Shown here: piece by piece, positions 1-8,750 of the stretch
Numbering within the stretch: the first letter of the stretch is position 1
Layout: the number at the start of each line of letters is the position of its first letter
Origin: Cylindrospermopsis curvispora GIHE-G1
GTDB taxonomy: Bacteria > Cyanobacteriota > Cyanobacteriia > Cyanobacteriales > Nostocaceae
Length of the DNA: 64,000 nt
NCBI RefSeq assembly: GCF_014489415.1
Contig: NZ_CP060823.1
Coordinates: 62,001-126,000, forward strand
Direction of reading: 5' to 3'
Translations under genes and position numbers: made by a program
Notes under the pieces: model-generated
What the model was told of the DNA's origin: nothing
Seen by the model: only the letters and a program-made list of their open reading frames with translations
Databases searched by the model: none

Positions 1-2
1 AT

Positions 3-3000
3 GTACCTCAGGGGAAAACAGTAAAGGCCAAAGAGAATTTAAAACAAGATCTGGAAGTAGCATATTTTATTCCAGAACATCGCATGGATGAATTTAAGCA
101 AGAGGAGTTGGTAATAGATTGGGAGAAAGGGGAATTTCGTAAACATGCCAAAGGGAAATTCCTGTTTCGGTTAGCTGGGAGAGATAGAGAAAAGAGTGCT
201 AGTTACTATACCCCACAAAGTTTAACCAAATGTTTAGTTAAATATGCTTTAAAAGAACTATTAGAGGGTAAGCAAGCAGACGATATATTAGAGCTAACTA
301 TATGTGAACCTGCCATGGGGAGTGCAGCTTTTTTAAATGAGGTAATAGACCAGTTAGCAGAAACGTATTTGGAAAGGAAACAAAAAGAAAAAGGAGAGTT
401 AATAAGTCATGAACAAGCCATGCGAGAGCAACAAAAGATTAAGATGCTCCTAGCCGATAGAAATGTATTTGGGATTGATAAAAATCCTATAGCCATGGAA
501 CTAGCAGAAGTATCCCTATGGTTAAATTGTATTTATGCGTCAGAAGCTGATAAAGATAACATATTTATTCCTTGGTTTGGCTTCCAGTTGCAGTGCGGAA
601 ACTCCTTAATAGGAGCCAGGAGACAAATCTACTACTTAAACAATATTACGGAAAAGAAAAAGAGCAAGAGTAGTAAAAATACCAAGTGGTATGAACAAGA
701 ACCAGAACAACTATCCTTGGGGAAAAATTTACCCAAAGGGGGAATTTTTCATTTTCTGTTGGGAGATCCGGGTATGGCGAACTATACAGATAAAATTATA
801 AAAAAAATGAGTGGGGAGAACCTCAAGAAAATAGATAATTGGCGAAAAGAGTTTTGTCAAGAATTAACAGACGAGCAAGGGAGCTATGCCCATACTTTAA
901 GTGAGAGAATTGATAAACTGTGGCATCATTATGCCCAAGAGTTAAAAAGAATTAGAAAAAGAACCACAGACAGTCTAAATATATGGGGACAGGAGGAAGA
1001 AAAAAAGCAAGAAATAGCCCTGGAGAAGAAAGATAAGATTCATGACCAGGAGAAACTTGCAGAAGGGATAGAAAACGCCACATCCTATAGGAGATTAAAG
1101 CTGGTCATGGACTACTGGTGCGCCCTTTGGTTTTGGCCCATAGAAAAAGCAGAGGAATTACCAGACAGAGAGCAGTTTTTTTGTGACCTAGCTATTATTT
1201 TAGGCGAAACAGAAATGTTGCTGGATAGTAACAGACAGCTATCTCTATTTCCTGAGACCCAAACCCCACAAGAGGGGGAAGAGTTTATTAATCAATGGGG
1301 ATTTGTTAACTTAAACAAATTAAAGCAGAAGAATATTCGGTTACAGATAGTAGATGAAGTTGTTAACAACCAGCGATTTTTCCATTGGGAACTAGAATTT
1401 GCAGATATATTTTGGGAGAGAGGAGGTTTTGACCTCATATTAGGAAATCCCCCCTGGATAAAGATGGAATGGAAAGAAGGGGGAATTTTAGGGGATTATG
1501 ACCCCAGGATAGCCATCCGCAACCTATCAGCGAGTGAATTAGCGAAAAAGCGGGAGGAGCTTTTTGATAGACATCCTGGATTGAGGGCTGCATATATACA
1601 AGAGTATCAAGAGATAAGCGGAACCAAGAATTTTCTCAATGCGGAACAGAATTATCCATTGCTAAAAGGGTCACAAACTAATTTATTTAAGTGTTTTTTA
1701 CCCCAGGGGTGGAGATACACCAGAGAAGGAGGAGTGTCAGCTTTTTTACATCCTGAGGGGGTTTATGATGACCCCAAGGGGGGAAGGTTACGTAGGGCAA
1801 TTTATCAGCGATTGCGTTATCATTTTCAGTTTGTTAACGTGAAAAAGCTATTTCAAGAAGTAATGATTTGGGTAACTTACTCAATAAATATTTATTCTTC
1901 TAAAAAAGCAAATACCTTGTTTGAAAGCATATCTAACCTGTATATATCTAAAACAGTGGATGAGTGTTTAGAGCATGATGGTAAGGGAGAGGTGAAAGGA
2001 ATTAAAGATGAATCAGATAAGTGGAATGTACAGGGACACAAAGAGAGAATTATCACTGTAAATAGGGAGAGACTAAATCTATTTGCCCAACTCTATGATG
2101 AAGGGGGAACCCCGGGGGAAGAAGCGCGATTGCCAACCTTACATTCCCAGCAGTTAATGGGGGTACTGGAGAAATTTGCAGCCCAAGAAAGGCGCTTAGG
2201 TGATTTACAGGGTGAGTATTTTGCTCTAGAAATGTGGCATGAAACCAATTCGCAAAAAGACCAGACTATTAAGCGTAACACCCAATTTGCCCAGGGTGCA
2301 GAACAGTTGATATTATCTGGCCCCCATTTTTTTGTGGGTAATCCTTTAAATAAAACCCCCAGAAAGGTTTGTAGACTCAGTAGTGATTATGATGTTATTG
2401 ACCTGACCCAAATTCCCCCAGATTATCTCCCCCGCACCAATTACGTCCCAGACTGCACTCCCAGAGATTATCTTGACCGCACCCCCCGTGTTCCCTGGGG
2501 TGAGCAAAAACCCGTCACTGATTTTTATCGGGTTGCTTATAGAACAATGTTAAGTCAATCGGGTGAAAGAACCTTAATACCAGCGATTATTCCCAAACAA
2601 GTTGGACATATTGATGGGTGTTTTTCTGTCACATTTGAAAATACCAAACATCTCATATCAGTTACTGGACTATCATCCTCCTTACCCTATGATTTTTTTA
2701 TCAAAACAACAGGAAAAGGTCATTTTAGAAATGATTTATTTTCTCTCCTCCCTCATCCTAATGTTATATCCTCATTACACATACGTACCCTAGCACTAAA
2801 CTGCCTAACACAATACTACGGGGATTTATGGGAGGAAAACTGGCATAATGAATACACCCAAGAAAGTTGGAGTAAACCCCAAGATCCACGATTGAACAAT
2901 AACTTCTTTAGTCAACTTACACCCTTTTGGCAAAGGAATAATGCCTTACGTACGGATTATGAGCGCAGACAGGCTTTAGTAGAAATAGATGTATTAGCTG

Positions 3001-3359
3001 CTATGAGCTTAGGTATGACCCTAGATGAATTGAATACCATCTATCGAGTCCAGTTTCCTGTCATGCAACAAAAGGAAAAAAATACTTATTACGACATGAA
3101 TGGTAGAATCGTGTTTACTGTTCAGAAAAAAGGATCTGTGGGGGTAGGTTTACCCCGCAAAGGTAACCCTAAAACTAAATCCCCGGGATGGGAAGATATA
3201 AAAGATATGACTACTGGTACAGTTGAAGTACCTATTGTCAATCAGACCTTATCTAATAATCCTGCGAACCAAAGTATCATCTATCAAGCACCCTTTGAGA
3301 AGTGTGATAGGATAGAGAACTATAGAAAAGCGTGGGATTACTTCCGGTCTTTAGATTAA
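3..3359 (+). CDS. Eco57I-like N6-adenine DNA methyltransferase (5' partial)
   Basis: The frame is open to the left window edge, so the gene begins outside; the first internal ATG is at 84 and residue numbers count from it. A TPQS motif (about 43-46) precedes SAM-binding motif I, EPAMGSAAF at 75-83. Catalytic motif IV is NPPW at 455-458. These are the hallmarks of N6-adenine methyltransferases of the Eco57I/N6_Mtase group. More than 600 residues follow NPPW and should hold the target-recognition region; no nuclease motif was recognised. At over 1110 residues it is the size of methylases in BREX (PglX) or DISARM (DrmMI), or of type IIG/IIL enzymes; which of these cannot be decided because the upstream genes are not visible. 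It probably modifies DNA in the cytoplasm to mark self. Confidence 0.85.
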   Translation, partial: VPQGKTVKAKENLKQDLEVAYFIPEHRMDEFKQEELVIDWEKGEFRKHAKGKFLFRLAGRDREKSASYYTPQSLTKCLVKYALKELLEGKQADDILELTICEPAMGSAAFLNEVIDQLAETYLERKQKEKGELISHEQAMREQQKIKMLLADRNVFGIDKNPIAMELAEVSLWLNCIYASEADKDNIFIPWFGFQLQCGNSLIGARRQIYYLNNITEKKKSKSSKNTKWYEQEPEQLSLGKNLPKGGIFHFLLGDPGMANYTDKIIKKMSGENLKKIDNWRKEFCQELTDEQGSYAHTLSERIDKLWHHYAQELKRIRKRTTDSLNIWGQEEEKKQEIALEKKDKIHDQEKLAEGIENATSYRRLKLVMDYWCALWFWPIEKAEELPDREQFFCDLAIILGETEMLLDSNRQLSLFPETQTPQEGEEFINQWGFVNLNKLKQKNIRLQIVDEVVNNQRFFHWELEFADIFWERGGFDLILGNPPWIKMEWKEGGILGDYDPRIAIRNLSASELAKKREELFDRHPGLRAAYIQEYQEISGTKNFLNAEQNYPLLKGSQTNLFKCFLPQGWRYTREGGVSAFLHPEGVYDDPKGGRLRRAIYQRLRYHFQFVNVKKLFQEVMIWVTYSINIYSSKKANTLFESISNLYISKTVDECLEHDGKGEVKGIKDESDKWNVQGHKERIITVNRERLNLFAQLYDEGGTPGEEARLPTLHSQQLMGVLEKFAAQERRLGDLQGEYFALEMWHETNSQKDQTIKRNTQFAQGAEQLILSGPHFFVGNPLNKTPRKVCRLSSDYDVIDLTQIPPDYLPRTNYVPDCTPRDYLDRTPRVPWGEQKPVTDFYRVAYRTMLSQSGERTLIPAIIPKQVGHIDGCFSVTFENTKHLISVTGLSSSLPYDFFIKTTGKGHFRNDLFSLLPHPNVISSLHIRTLALNCLTQYYGDLWEENWHNEYTQESWSKPQDPRLNNNFFSQLTPFWQRNNALRTDYERRQALVEIDVLAAMSLGMTLDELNTIYRVQFPVMQQKEKNTYYDMNGRIVFTVQKKGSVGVGLPRKGNPKTKSPGWEDIKDMTTGTVEVPIVNQTLSNNPANQSIIYQAPFEKCDRIENYRKAWDYFRSLD

Positions 3360-3382
3360 AAAGAAGAGCGCCAGTTTTCCTC
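3341..3382 (+). repeat. 42-bp direct repeat, copy 1 (end of methyltransferase gene)
   Basis: The last codons and stop of the methyltransferase gene plus 23 bp are repeated at 3513-3554 with two mismatches. The 130 bp between the copies hold a HIP1 site and two hairpins. It looks like a short duplication created when the repeat cassette between them was inserted. Confidence 0.85.
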
Positions 3383-3446
3383 CTAGGAGAATACACATCC
3401 TGCGGGGGGTTTACGTGCGATCGCATGACTACACAAGTTTAATAGG

Positions 3447-3502
3447 ATGGGTTAGCAGTAGTCTAACCCATGGGGGTGTTGGGTTTCATGCTTCAACCCA
3501 AC
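3447..3502. repeat. Two adjacent hairpins between the 42-bp repeats
   Basis: A perfect 9-bp inverted repeat (ATGGGTTAG at 3447-3455 with its complement at 3463-3471) is followed by an 8-bp one (GTTGGGTT at 3478-3485 with its complement at 3495-3502). The second belongs to the GTTGGGTTTCATG-type repeat common in cyanobacterial intergenic DNA. They may also act as a terminator for the methyltransferase gene, but no T tract follows. Confidence 0.7.
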
Positions 3503-3512
3503 CTACGTTTAT

Positions 3513-3554
3513 CTTCCGGTGTTTAGATTAAAAAGAAGAGCGCTAGTTTTCCTC
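3513..3554 (+). repeat. 42-bp direct repeat, copy 2
   Basis: Second copy of the methyltransferase gene tail; see 3341-3382. A 101-codon frame begins here but consists of dispersed repeat sequence and is not a gene. Confidence 0.85.
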
Positions 3555-3583
3555 AGGGAAAATTCTGAAGATTTTGAGGGGCG

Positions 3584-3760
3584 TGCATTTAGAAAATGCC
3601 CCTCCAAATATCCGAAAACCCTTGAAATAACTGATTTATCCTTTGACGGAAAACGTTTACCGTCAACCTTTTACGAACCGGGAACCGAACATGAAACGTG
3701 CCTAGATGAGAGCGTGCCTTGCGATCTCCCGCAGGGAGTGCTGCGCAATCGCCCTTTTCA
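3584..3760 (+). repeat. Dispersed composite repeat (palindrome plus HIP1-like hairpin)
   Basis: This copy holds the 24-bp palindrome at 3643-3666 (half site TTGACGGAAAAC), a conserved middle with GGGAACCGAACATGAAA, and a hairpin unit of the form GCGATCTCCC-GGGAGTGC-GCAATCGCCC at 3729-3754. Related copies are at 6165-6300, 6600-6740, 9700-9860, 9870-10000 and, for the hairpin part only, 12477-12680, 27149, 36456 and 51880. No coding sequence is evident in it. Confidence 0.8.
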
Positions 3761-3816
3761 TTCCTCACCCCTTAACTCAAGCTATATTAAAAACATACCC
3801 TACCCTGTAAATTTAA

Positions 3817-5061
3817 ATGTATAAACCATTCACCTATATATTTATAACCTCTGGAATCATATCTACAGTCCTATTCTCATCCCAGCTCACCCCAGCTCAA
3901 ACAATCCCCAATATCCAGGATATTGCCCAAAAAACCACAGTCCAAATCAACAGTGACGCTCACCCCGGTGGTTCCGGTGTAATTGTCAAAAAAGAAGGCA
4001 CCATATATACCGTACTCACCGCCAATCATGTGGTATGTGATAGACTTGGTACTACCAAAATTCGCTGTCGCCAAGACTTTACTTATACTGTTAGAACTCA
4101 TGATGGCAAAGAATATCCCATCAAAGAACTCCAACTTATCCAAAAAACCGTTCAGGACCCTGACCTGGCTTTAGTCACCTTTCAATCCAATGAAAATTAT
4201 CAAGTTGCATCCTTGGGTAACTCAGAGAACCTAACCATAGGAGCTGATATTTCCGTAGCTGGATTCCCCGCCATTTTTGGCACAGTGGGTAAGCAACGAA
4301 GTTTTACCATCACTGTTGGTAAGGTAGTTTTCAAACACTTAGATCCCCCCCAAGGCTATGGACTGGTTTATAATGCTACCACCCATATTGGTAATAATGG
4401 GGGTCCCGTTTTTAATGCACAAGGTCAGGTAATTGCCATTCACGGACTCGAAGATACCAACGCCCTTTCTGAAAAAACTGGCTTTAATGCAGGTATTCCC
4501 ATTAATATCCTATATGGTTTTTTACCCAGAACCTTCTTTAATTCCACCCCATCACCCAGTTCCCACACTAACCCATCCCAGCTCCCATCTTCTAAATATA
4601 CAAAACTAGAAACCTTATTACAGTCTCAAAACTTTAGAGAAGCAGATATAGAAACAGACAGAGTAATGTTAGCAGTAGCTAACAGACAAAGCGAGGGTTG
4701 GTTCAGAATAGAAGATGCAGAAAATTTTCCCTGTCAAGAATTGCGCACCATTGACAATCTGTGGTTAAAATATAGTCAGGGTAAATTTGGTATATCTGTC
4801 CAACAAGAAATATACAAAAACCTGGGGGGAACAAAACAATATGATTGGAATGTATGGAGCTCCTTCGGAGACAGGGTGGGATGGAGAAAACAAGGTTCAT
4901 GGCTCTATTACAAAGATTTAAACTTTTCATTATCCGCACCAACGGGTCAACTCCCATTACTGCGTGGTGTTGGGCTACTTTGGTTACTCGGTCCCTCTCT
5001 GTTCACGGTGGGGGGTTGGTGGTTATGGTGTGGTTTACTTCCCTCCTGTCAAGACATGTAG
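3817..5061 (+). CDS. Secreted trypsin-like pseudo-protease with C-terminal GUN4 domain
   Basis: Residues 1-28 form a signal peptide. Residues 35-240 are a trypsin/DegP-type fold: the His is in TANHVV and the Asp in DPDLAL. The Ser box normally reads GNSGGPV, but here it is GNNGGPV, with Asn at residue 194 (codon AAT, 4396-4398), one transition from AGT. The enzyme is therefore probably inactive. Residues about 262-380 are a GUN4 domain, a fold known to bind Mg-porphyrins, followed by a Gly/Trp-rich tail. The GUN4 part is roughly 85 percent identical by eye to the end of the 15492-17975 protein, and both genes run into the same duplicated downstream DNA. Trypsin-GUN4 proteins are known from cyanobacterial conflict-type systems; the role here is inferred. 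The ATG at 3817 is the only start that keeps the signal peptide. Confidence 0.85.
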   Translation: MYKPFTYIFITSGIISTVLFSSQLTPAQTIPNIQDIAQKTTVQINSDAHPGGSGVIVKKEGTIYTVLTANHVVCDRLGTTKIRCRQDFTYTVRTHDGKEYPIKELQLIQKTVQDPDLALVTFQSNENYQVASLGNSENLTIGADISVAGFPAIFGTVGKQRSFTITVGKVVFKHLDPPQGYGLVYNATTHIGNNGGPVFNAQGQVIAIHGLEDTNALSEKTGFNAGIPINILYGFLPRTFFNSTPSPSSHTNPSQLPSSKYTKLETLLQSQNFREADIETDRVMLAVANRQSEGWFRIEDAENFPCQELRTIDNLWLKYSQGKFGISVQQEIYKNLGGTKQYDWNVWSSFGDRVGWRKQGSWLYYKDLNFSLSAPTGQLPLLRGVGLLWLLGPSLFTVGGWWLWCGLLPSCQDM

Positions 5062-5151
5062 AGTGTAACCCATAAAGGTTTGATAGTATTGTTAACTTTT
5101 GTAAATAACAAGAAATTAACGAAACCTTGCTAGTTCCAGGGTTTCGGATAC

Positions 5152-5904
5152 CTATTTATTTTTAGGATTAGGTGTATAACAATTTGCCTTGACAAATATT
5201 GTTGCTGCCTTTATTATTTCCTCATTAGTTATGTCTAACTCATCCCAAAAAAGCTTTAGCTGTCCTGGTGATGTTCCCTTCTTTTTTTGATTTGGTTTCA
5301 TCCCGGCTAAAAGTTTACTCCCCCACCGGTTTTTTTCCACCTTTTTCGGTTGAGGACGATATTTTTGACAAAATCCTTTATAAATGCTTGCACACTCATC
5401 TAAAGTTTTTCCTAACGCTAAAAAGGCTGGATGCCATGTTGTTACTCCATCACTACCTAATCTCTCATGTACTCCATAGTTACTAAAATCATAAAACATT
5501 CCCTGTTGTATTCCTGCTGCTTTAGGATTGCCGTGTATATATCTGAGCGTGTTTAATGCCCTTTTCTTATCTGACATGGCAAACCCCGTGCTGTGATACC
5601 TTTTTTCCCAAAAATGCCCTGTTCTATTCAGCATCTGATTAAAGCACAGTGCTGTATACCAATTTAACTAGTGCATAATTTTAGGCAGATCTGAGGGCTG
5701 TAATGGTTCTATTAAATAATGTATGTGATTACTCATTAGACATAACCCATACATTCTAAAATTATACTTGTCAATTGCTTTTTTTATTGCATAAATCAAG
5801 ACCTGACGACATTCTAATTTAGTTAGTCTAAATTCCCGATTGTTACATCTGATTGTAATGTGATAGCAGTATCCTGCTTCTAATTTTCTTGGTTTTCGAC
5901 TCAT
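5152..5904 (-). pseudogene. RAYT (REP-associated tyrosine transposase), nonsense copy
   Basis: The same 250-residue Y1-type transposase as at 18065-18817, but one base change turns the Trp of HWLNW into a TAG stop (CTAGTG on the plus strand near 5669, against CCAGTG in the partner). The frame is thereby cut into an N-terminal part (5668-5904, with the HIH motif) and a C-terminal part (5152-5634 from the next Met, with RYIHGNP). Apart from this stop the reading frame is intact, so the inactivation is recent, or the stop is a sequencing difference. Confidence 0.88.
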
Positions 5905-5991
5905 AAAAATTTAAGGCTGGCACGTTAATCACATTCTCTCAGTTACACATTTACAGGATGAAAATGCTTGAAAGGTTTTGAGATTCGTTGC

Positions 5992-6114
5992 CTAGGTCAC
6001 CCCGTTCAACTCGTCAATGTTGAACCAACCAGGCCAAGTGCGTTCCTCATCTTCTAAGGGATTACCCTTGCTATCGGTCAATCCCCACCCTGGGTAATGG
6101 CGTTTCATTATTAG
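5992..6114 (-). pseudogene. Remnant of the 3' end of an FtsK/HerA-like ATPase gene
   Basis: This stretch encodes GLTDSKGNPLEDEERTWPG and what follows to the stop, identical to the end of the ATPase gene at 18905-20212, then loses similarity at 6114. An 11-bp deletion relative to the intact gene shifts the frame before this point. It was carried here as the edge of the duplicated segment and is not a working gene. Confidence 0.85.
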
Positions 6115-6850
6115 TCCTATATCCATGATCTCGTAGGGAGTGTAATGCAATCCCCCTCCAAATATCCCTACCACATTGAAATAACTGATTTATCCTTTGA
6201 CAGAAAACGTTTACCGTCAATCTTCTACCAACCGGGAACCGAACATGAAATGAGCCTAGATGAGAGCGATCTCCCGTCGGGGGTGTAATGCAATCTCCCC
6301 TCAACACGTTCAGGTTTTTCCCTTGAGAAGAAACACGGGGAACCCTGAATGCGATCTCCCAAAGGGAGTGCTTCGCAATCGCCCCTCAACACATTCAGAA
6401 TTTTCCCTTGAGAAGGAACTAGGGGATAATCACTAAGAGGGTTCGCCCATAGGGAGTGTAATGCGATCTCCCCTCAACACGTTGAGAATTTTCCCTTGAG
6501 AAGAATCTGAGGTGCGATCGCCTGTCCTCATGTTCAGTATTTTCCATTGAGAAGGAAGTAGAGACGATTCCCACAAGCGATCGCCCTGTAAATATCCTAA
6601 AAGCATTGAAATAACTGATTTATCTTTTGACGAAAAACGTTTTCCGTCAATCTTTTATCAGGCGGGAAGCGACTATGGAATACGCCTAGATGAAAGCTAT
6701 CTCCCACAGGGAGTGCTTGGCAATCACCCGTCCCCATGTTCAAATTTTTCCCTTGAGAAGGAAGTGGAGACGATTCCCACAAGCGAGCGATCGCCCGTCG
6801 GGGGTGATTCGGAATCTCGCTAGTGGGAGAGCTGCGCAATCTTCCTCCTG
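6115..6850. repeat. Array of dispersed palindromic and HIP1-like repeats
   Basis: About 735 bp without a gene. It is made of several copies of three elements: the 24-bp palindrome (6197-6220 and 6627-6650), hairpin units with CTCCC-GTA-GGGAG flanked by GCGAT and ATCGC, and the motif CCCTTGAGAAGGAA. All reading frames here are short and built of repeat sequence. Confidence 0.75.
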
Positions 6851-6975
6851 CTCATATCCCAACTAAATTTGTTCAATATGTGATCACTTGTCACATATCT
6901 TTTTGTATTTATACAGGATTATAAAATAAGTTATTCGGCGTTGCATAATAGAGGTATGAATTGAGGTAATCTACT

Positions 6976-7335
6976 GTGCATTGTCCAAACTGCGGGTCTT
7001 CCAAAATCAGAAAGAATGGCAAACGTCGAGGTAAACAAAATCACATTTGTGTTGATTGTGGTCGTCAATTTATCGATGTCTATAGTCCACCTAAAGGCTA
7101 TTCAGAAGAAGTTAAACAAAGTTGCCTGCGCTCTTATGTTAACGGTATGGGATTTAGAGCAATTGAACGCGATAAAGGCGTTCATCATACAACTATTATT
7201 TACTGGCTAAAACAAATTGGTTCCATACTTCCAGATGCTCCACCAGTTGAGGAAACACCCTTGGTAGGTGAACTTGATGAGTTGGAGACCTTTGTGGGAT
7301 CAAAAAAAACAAAATATGGTTGTGGACAGCAGTAA
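6976..7335 (+). CDS. insA: IS1 transposase N-terminal frame (InsA-like)
   Basis: A 119-residue frame with a GTG start preceded by TGAGGT. Residues 3-32 form a zinc ribbon (CPNCG and CVDCG), followed by a helix-turn-helix region and then GELDELETFVGSKK, which carries the first acidic residue of the DDE site. A run of eight A residues followed by C (7302-7310) lets ribosomes slip -1 at A-AAA-AAA, joining this frame to the next as FVGSKK-NKIWLWTAV. That junction restores the usual IS1 order. Without slippage the protein ends at 7335 and would act as the IS1-type repressor. Confidence 0.93.
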   Translation: MHCPNCGSSKIRKNGKRRGKQNHICVDCGRQFIDVYSPPKGYSEEVKQSCLRSYVNGMGFRAIERDKGVHHTTIIYWLKQIGSILPDAPPVEETPLVGELDELETFVGSKKTKYGCGQQ

Positions 7336-7667
7336 ATCACTTCCGTAAAAATATCCTGGCTTGGGTTGTGGGAGACCACAGCTCACAAGCATTTCAACCT
7401 TTGTGGGACATCGTTAAACTCTGGCAATGCTTTTTTTATGTTACTGATGGGTGGAGGGTTTATCCGAGTTTTATTCAGCCAGAGGATCATATTGTGAGCA
7501 AAACATATATGACTAGGGTAGAGGGTGAAAATACACGTTTACGTCACTACTTAGCGCGACTACATAGAAAAACGCTATGCTATTCAAAATCTGTAGATAT
7601 GCTTAGGTATTCAATTAAATTATTACTTCACTATTTAAAGTATGAAGTAATACCCGCGTTTAGTTGA
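7320..7667 (+). CDS. insB: IS1 transposase C-terminal frame (InsB-like, reached by -1 frameshift)
   Basis: It carries the remaining DDE residues: Asp in VTDGWRVYP and Glu in RVEGENTRLRHYLARL, followed by HRKTLCYSKS, a strong IS1 signature. The frame is offset by -1 from the preceding one and has no ribosome-binding site of its own, so it should be made as a fusion of about 230 residues through the A8C slippery run at 7302-7310. No stop or deletion is visible, so the element may still be active. Confidence 0.93.
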   Translation: MWTAVNHFRKNILAWVVGDHSSQAFQPLWDIVKLWQCFFYVTDGWRVYPSFIQPEDHIVSKTYMTRVEGENTRLRHYLARLHRKTLCYSKSVDMLRYSIKLLLHYLKYEVIPAFS

Positions 7668-7846
7668 TTCATCCCGCAAATATGCAACGCCAGTTATTCT
7701 TGTTATAAATTTTATCTGCTTAAATTAGTTACACTATTTTAATACCTTAGACCAAATATCTATCTAAAGATAGATGAAATAAGATATTATAATTAACTAT
7801 GGTGTTATTGCTAACTCCTAAATAAAACTTGTACTCTATCCAAAAT

Positions 7847-8086
7847 ATGAAAGTTTACTGTTTATTCTGGTTTCCTGCATTACTTACTAGTCTGGTTTTG
7901 AATACATCTGTTAAAGCAGAGGAAGTTTCCAATAAATCTGGTGACCTAATGGGATTCAGCACTGATGATCAGAATCGATCTAATCTCTTAAGTCAATCTT
8001 CCGGAACTGGTTTTACACCAGTGGAACCCAGTGTTGTTCCTACCCCTTCCTTTTTCTTAACATTCAACACTTCTGCATCTATTTAA
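7847..8086 (+). CDS. Small protein with signal peptide, unknown, probably truncated
   Basis: 79 residues from the ATG at 7847 (a TTG 18 bp upstream is less likely). The start, MKVYCLFWFPALLTSLVL, followed by VKAEE is a convincing signal peptide with a cleavage site. The rest is low-complexity Ser/Asn/Pro sequence without a recognised domain. The protein stops abruptly, just before the decayed trypco1 frame, so it may be the head of a longer broken gene. Function unknown. Confidence 0.4.
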   Translation: MKVYCLFWFPALLTSLVLNTSVKAEEVSNKSGDLMGFSTDDQNRSNLLSQSSGTGFTPVEPSVVPTPSFFLTFNTSASI

Positions 8087-8111
8087 ACCAGATTTTGATT
8101 ACCTTCTCCCT

Positions 8112-8360
8112 TTGCGCGAAACAAAAACCGTGGTTCATTTACCTGAATTTCGCTGTATTGTAAATTTTTGTAACGATTTAAAATTTTGTAGCTTACAAGA
8201 CTTAATTTTCTGGTGTAGCATGTACACAAAAGAAATGGGTTCTGCTACCATTTTGTTCACATTTGGTATCAAGATGAGCGGAACACTTGGGGCGGTGATC
8301 GCTTCTGGTAACAGTGAAGTGAACTATGAAATTACTTTGAAGTGGAGAAGGAATCTATAA
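8112..8360 (+). pseudogene. Trypco1-like (trypsin-co-occurring) gene, decayed
   Basis: The last 30 residues, with FTFGIKMSGTLGAVIAS and VNYEITLKW, match the consensus I remember for the trypsin-co-occurring domain 1, whose usual core is close to FGLKLSGELGAVIA followed by FKVTLTW. The upstream part is not recognisable and lacks an ATG in frame (TTG at 8112, first ATG at 8220), which suggests a frameshifted or deleted N-terminus. The next gene, starting 2 bp after the stop, is a trypsin-like protease fragment. That adjacency is what the family name describes and supports the call. Such pairs occur in predicted conflict systems. Confidence 0.5.
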
Positions 8361-8361
8361 G

Positions 8362-8730
8362 ATGAATACATCACAGATAATCAGACCACTACAGTCATCA
8401 ATCGTCAGAATTTACTCAAACAGTAGCACGATTGTTGGTAATGGGTTCTTAGTCGAAGAAAAAATAATTCTTACGTGTGCTCATGTGGTAGCAGATGCTT
8501 TAGGGGTTAATAGAGATACTATTGAAATGCCTCATCAAAGAGTACGATTAGATTTTCCTTTTTCAGGAACGAGGCAATTATTAGAAGCCAGAATAGTATT
8601 TTGGAATCCCGTTCGTCCTAATCAGTTTGCAGAAGATATTGCGGGATTTGAATTATTAGAAGATCTGCCTCCTAATACTGCTCAACCAGCAAGATTGGTA
8701 GATTCAAACAACTTATTGAACCATCCTTAG
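8362..8730 (+). pseudogene. Trypsin-like protease, N-terminal fragment
   Basis: Starts 2 bp after the trypco1-like frame, with a good ribosome-binding site (GGAGAAGGA) ahead of the ATG. The His box is LTCAHVVADAL and the Asp lies in AEDIAGFELL. The protein stops at 122 residues, before any Ser box, about half of a normal domain, and no continuation is found in the next 600 bp. It is best read as a truncated gene that can no longer make a working protease. Confidence 0.75.
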
Positions 8731-8750
8731 CACCTGGGTTAAAATGAATT

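Larger units (their letters stand above)
5038..6114. repeat. 1.1-kb segmental duplication, copy 1 (partner 17945-19038)
   Basis: It runs from the last codons of the GUN4 gene, through a RAYT transposase, to the tail of an ATPase gene. It is nearly identical to 17945-19038. Differences seen: one base making a stop in the transposase, and small deletions near 5153 and 6086 (the latter 11 bp). Because only the tail of the ATPase gene is present here, this copy looks like the derived one. Confidence 0.9.
6937..7691 (+). mobile_element. IS1-family insertion sequence, complete (755 bp)
   Basis: The ends are inverted repeats: GGCGTTGCATA at 6937-6947 and its exact complement at 7681-7691. The element is flanked by the 8-bp target duplication AGTTATTC (6929-6936 and 7692-7699), a usual length for IS1. 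Inside are two overlapping frames joined by a -1 frameshift site. The exact target duplication shows a simple and fairly recent insertion. Confidence 0.95.

Noticed and set aside
3519-3824. 101-codon rightward frame between the methyltransferase and the protease-GUN4 gene
   Set aside because: It is composed of the duplicated gene tail and dispersed repeat sequence, with alternative start and no family pattern.
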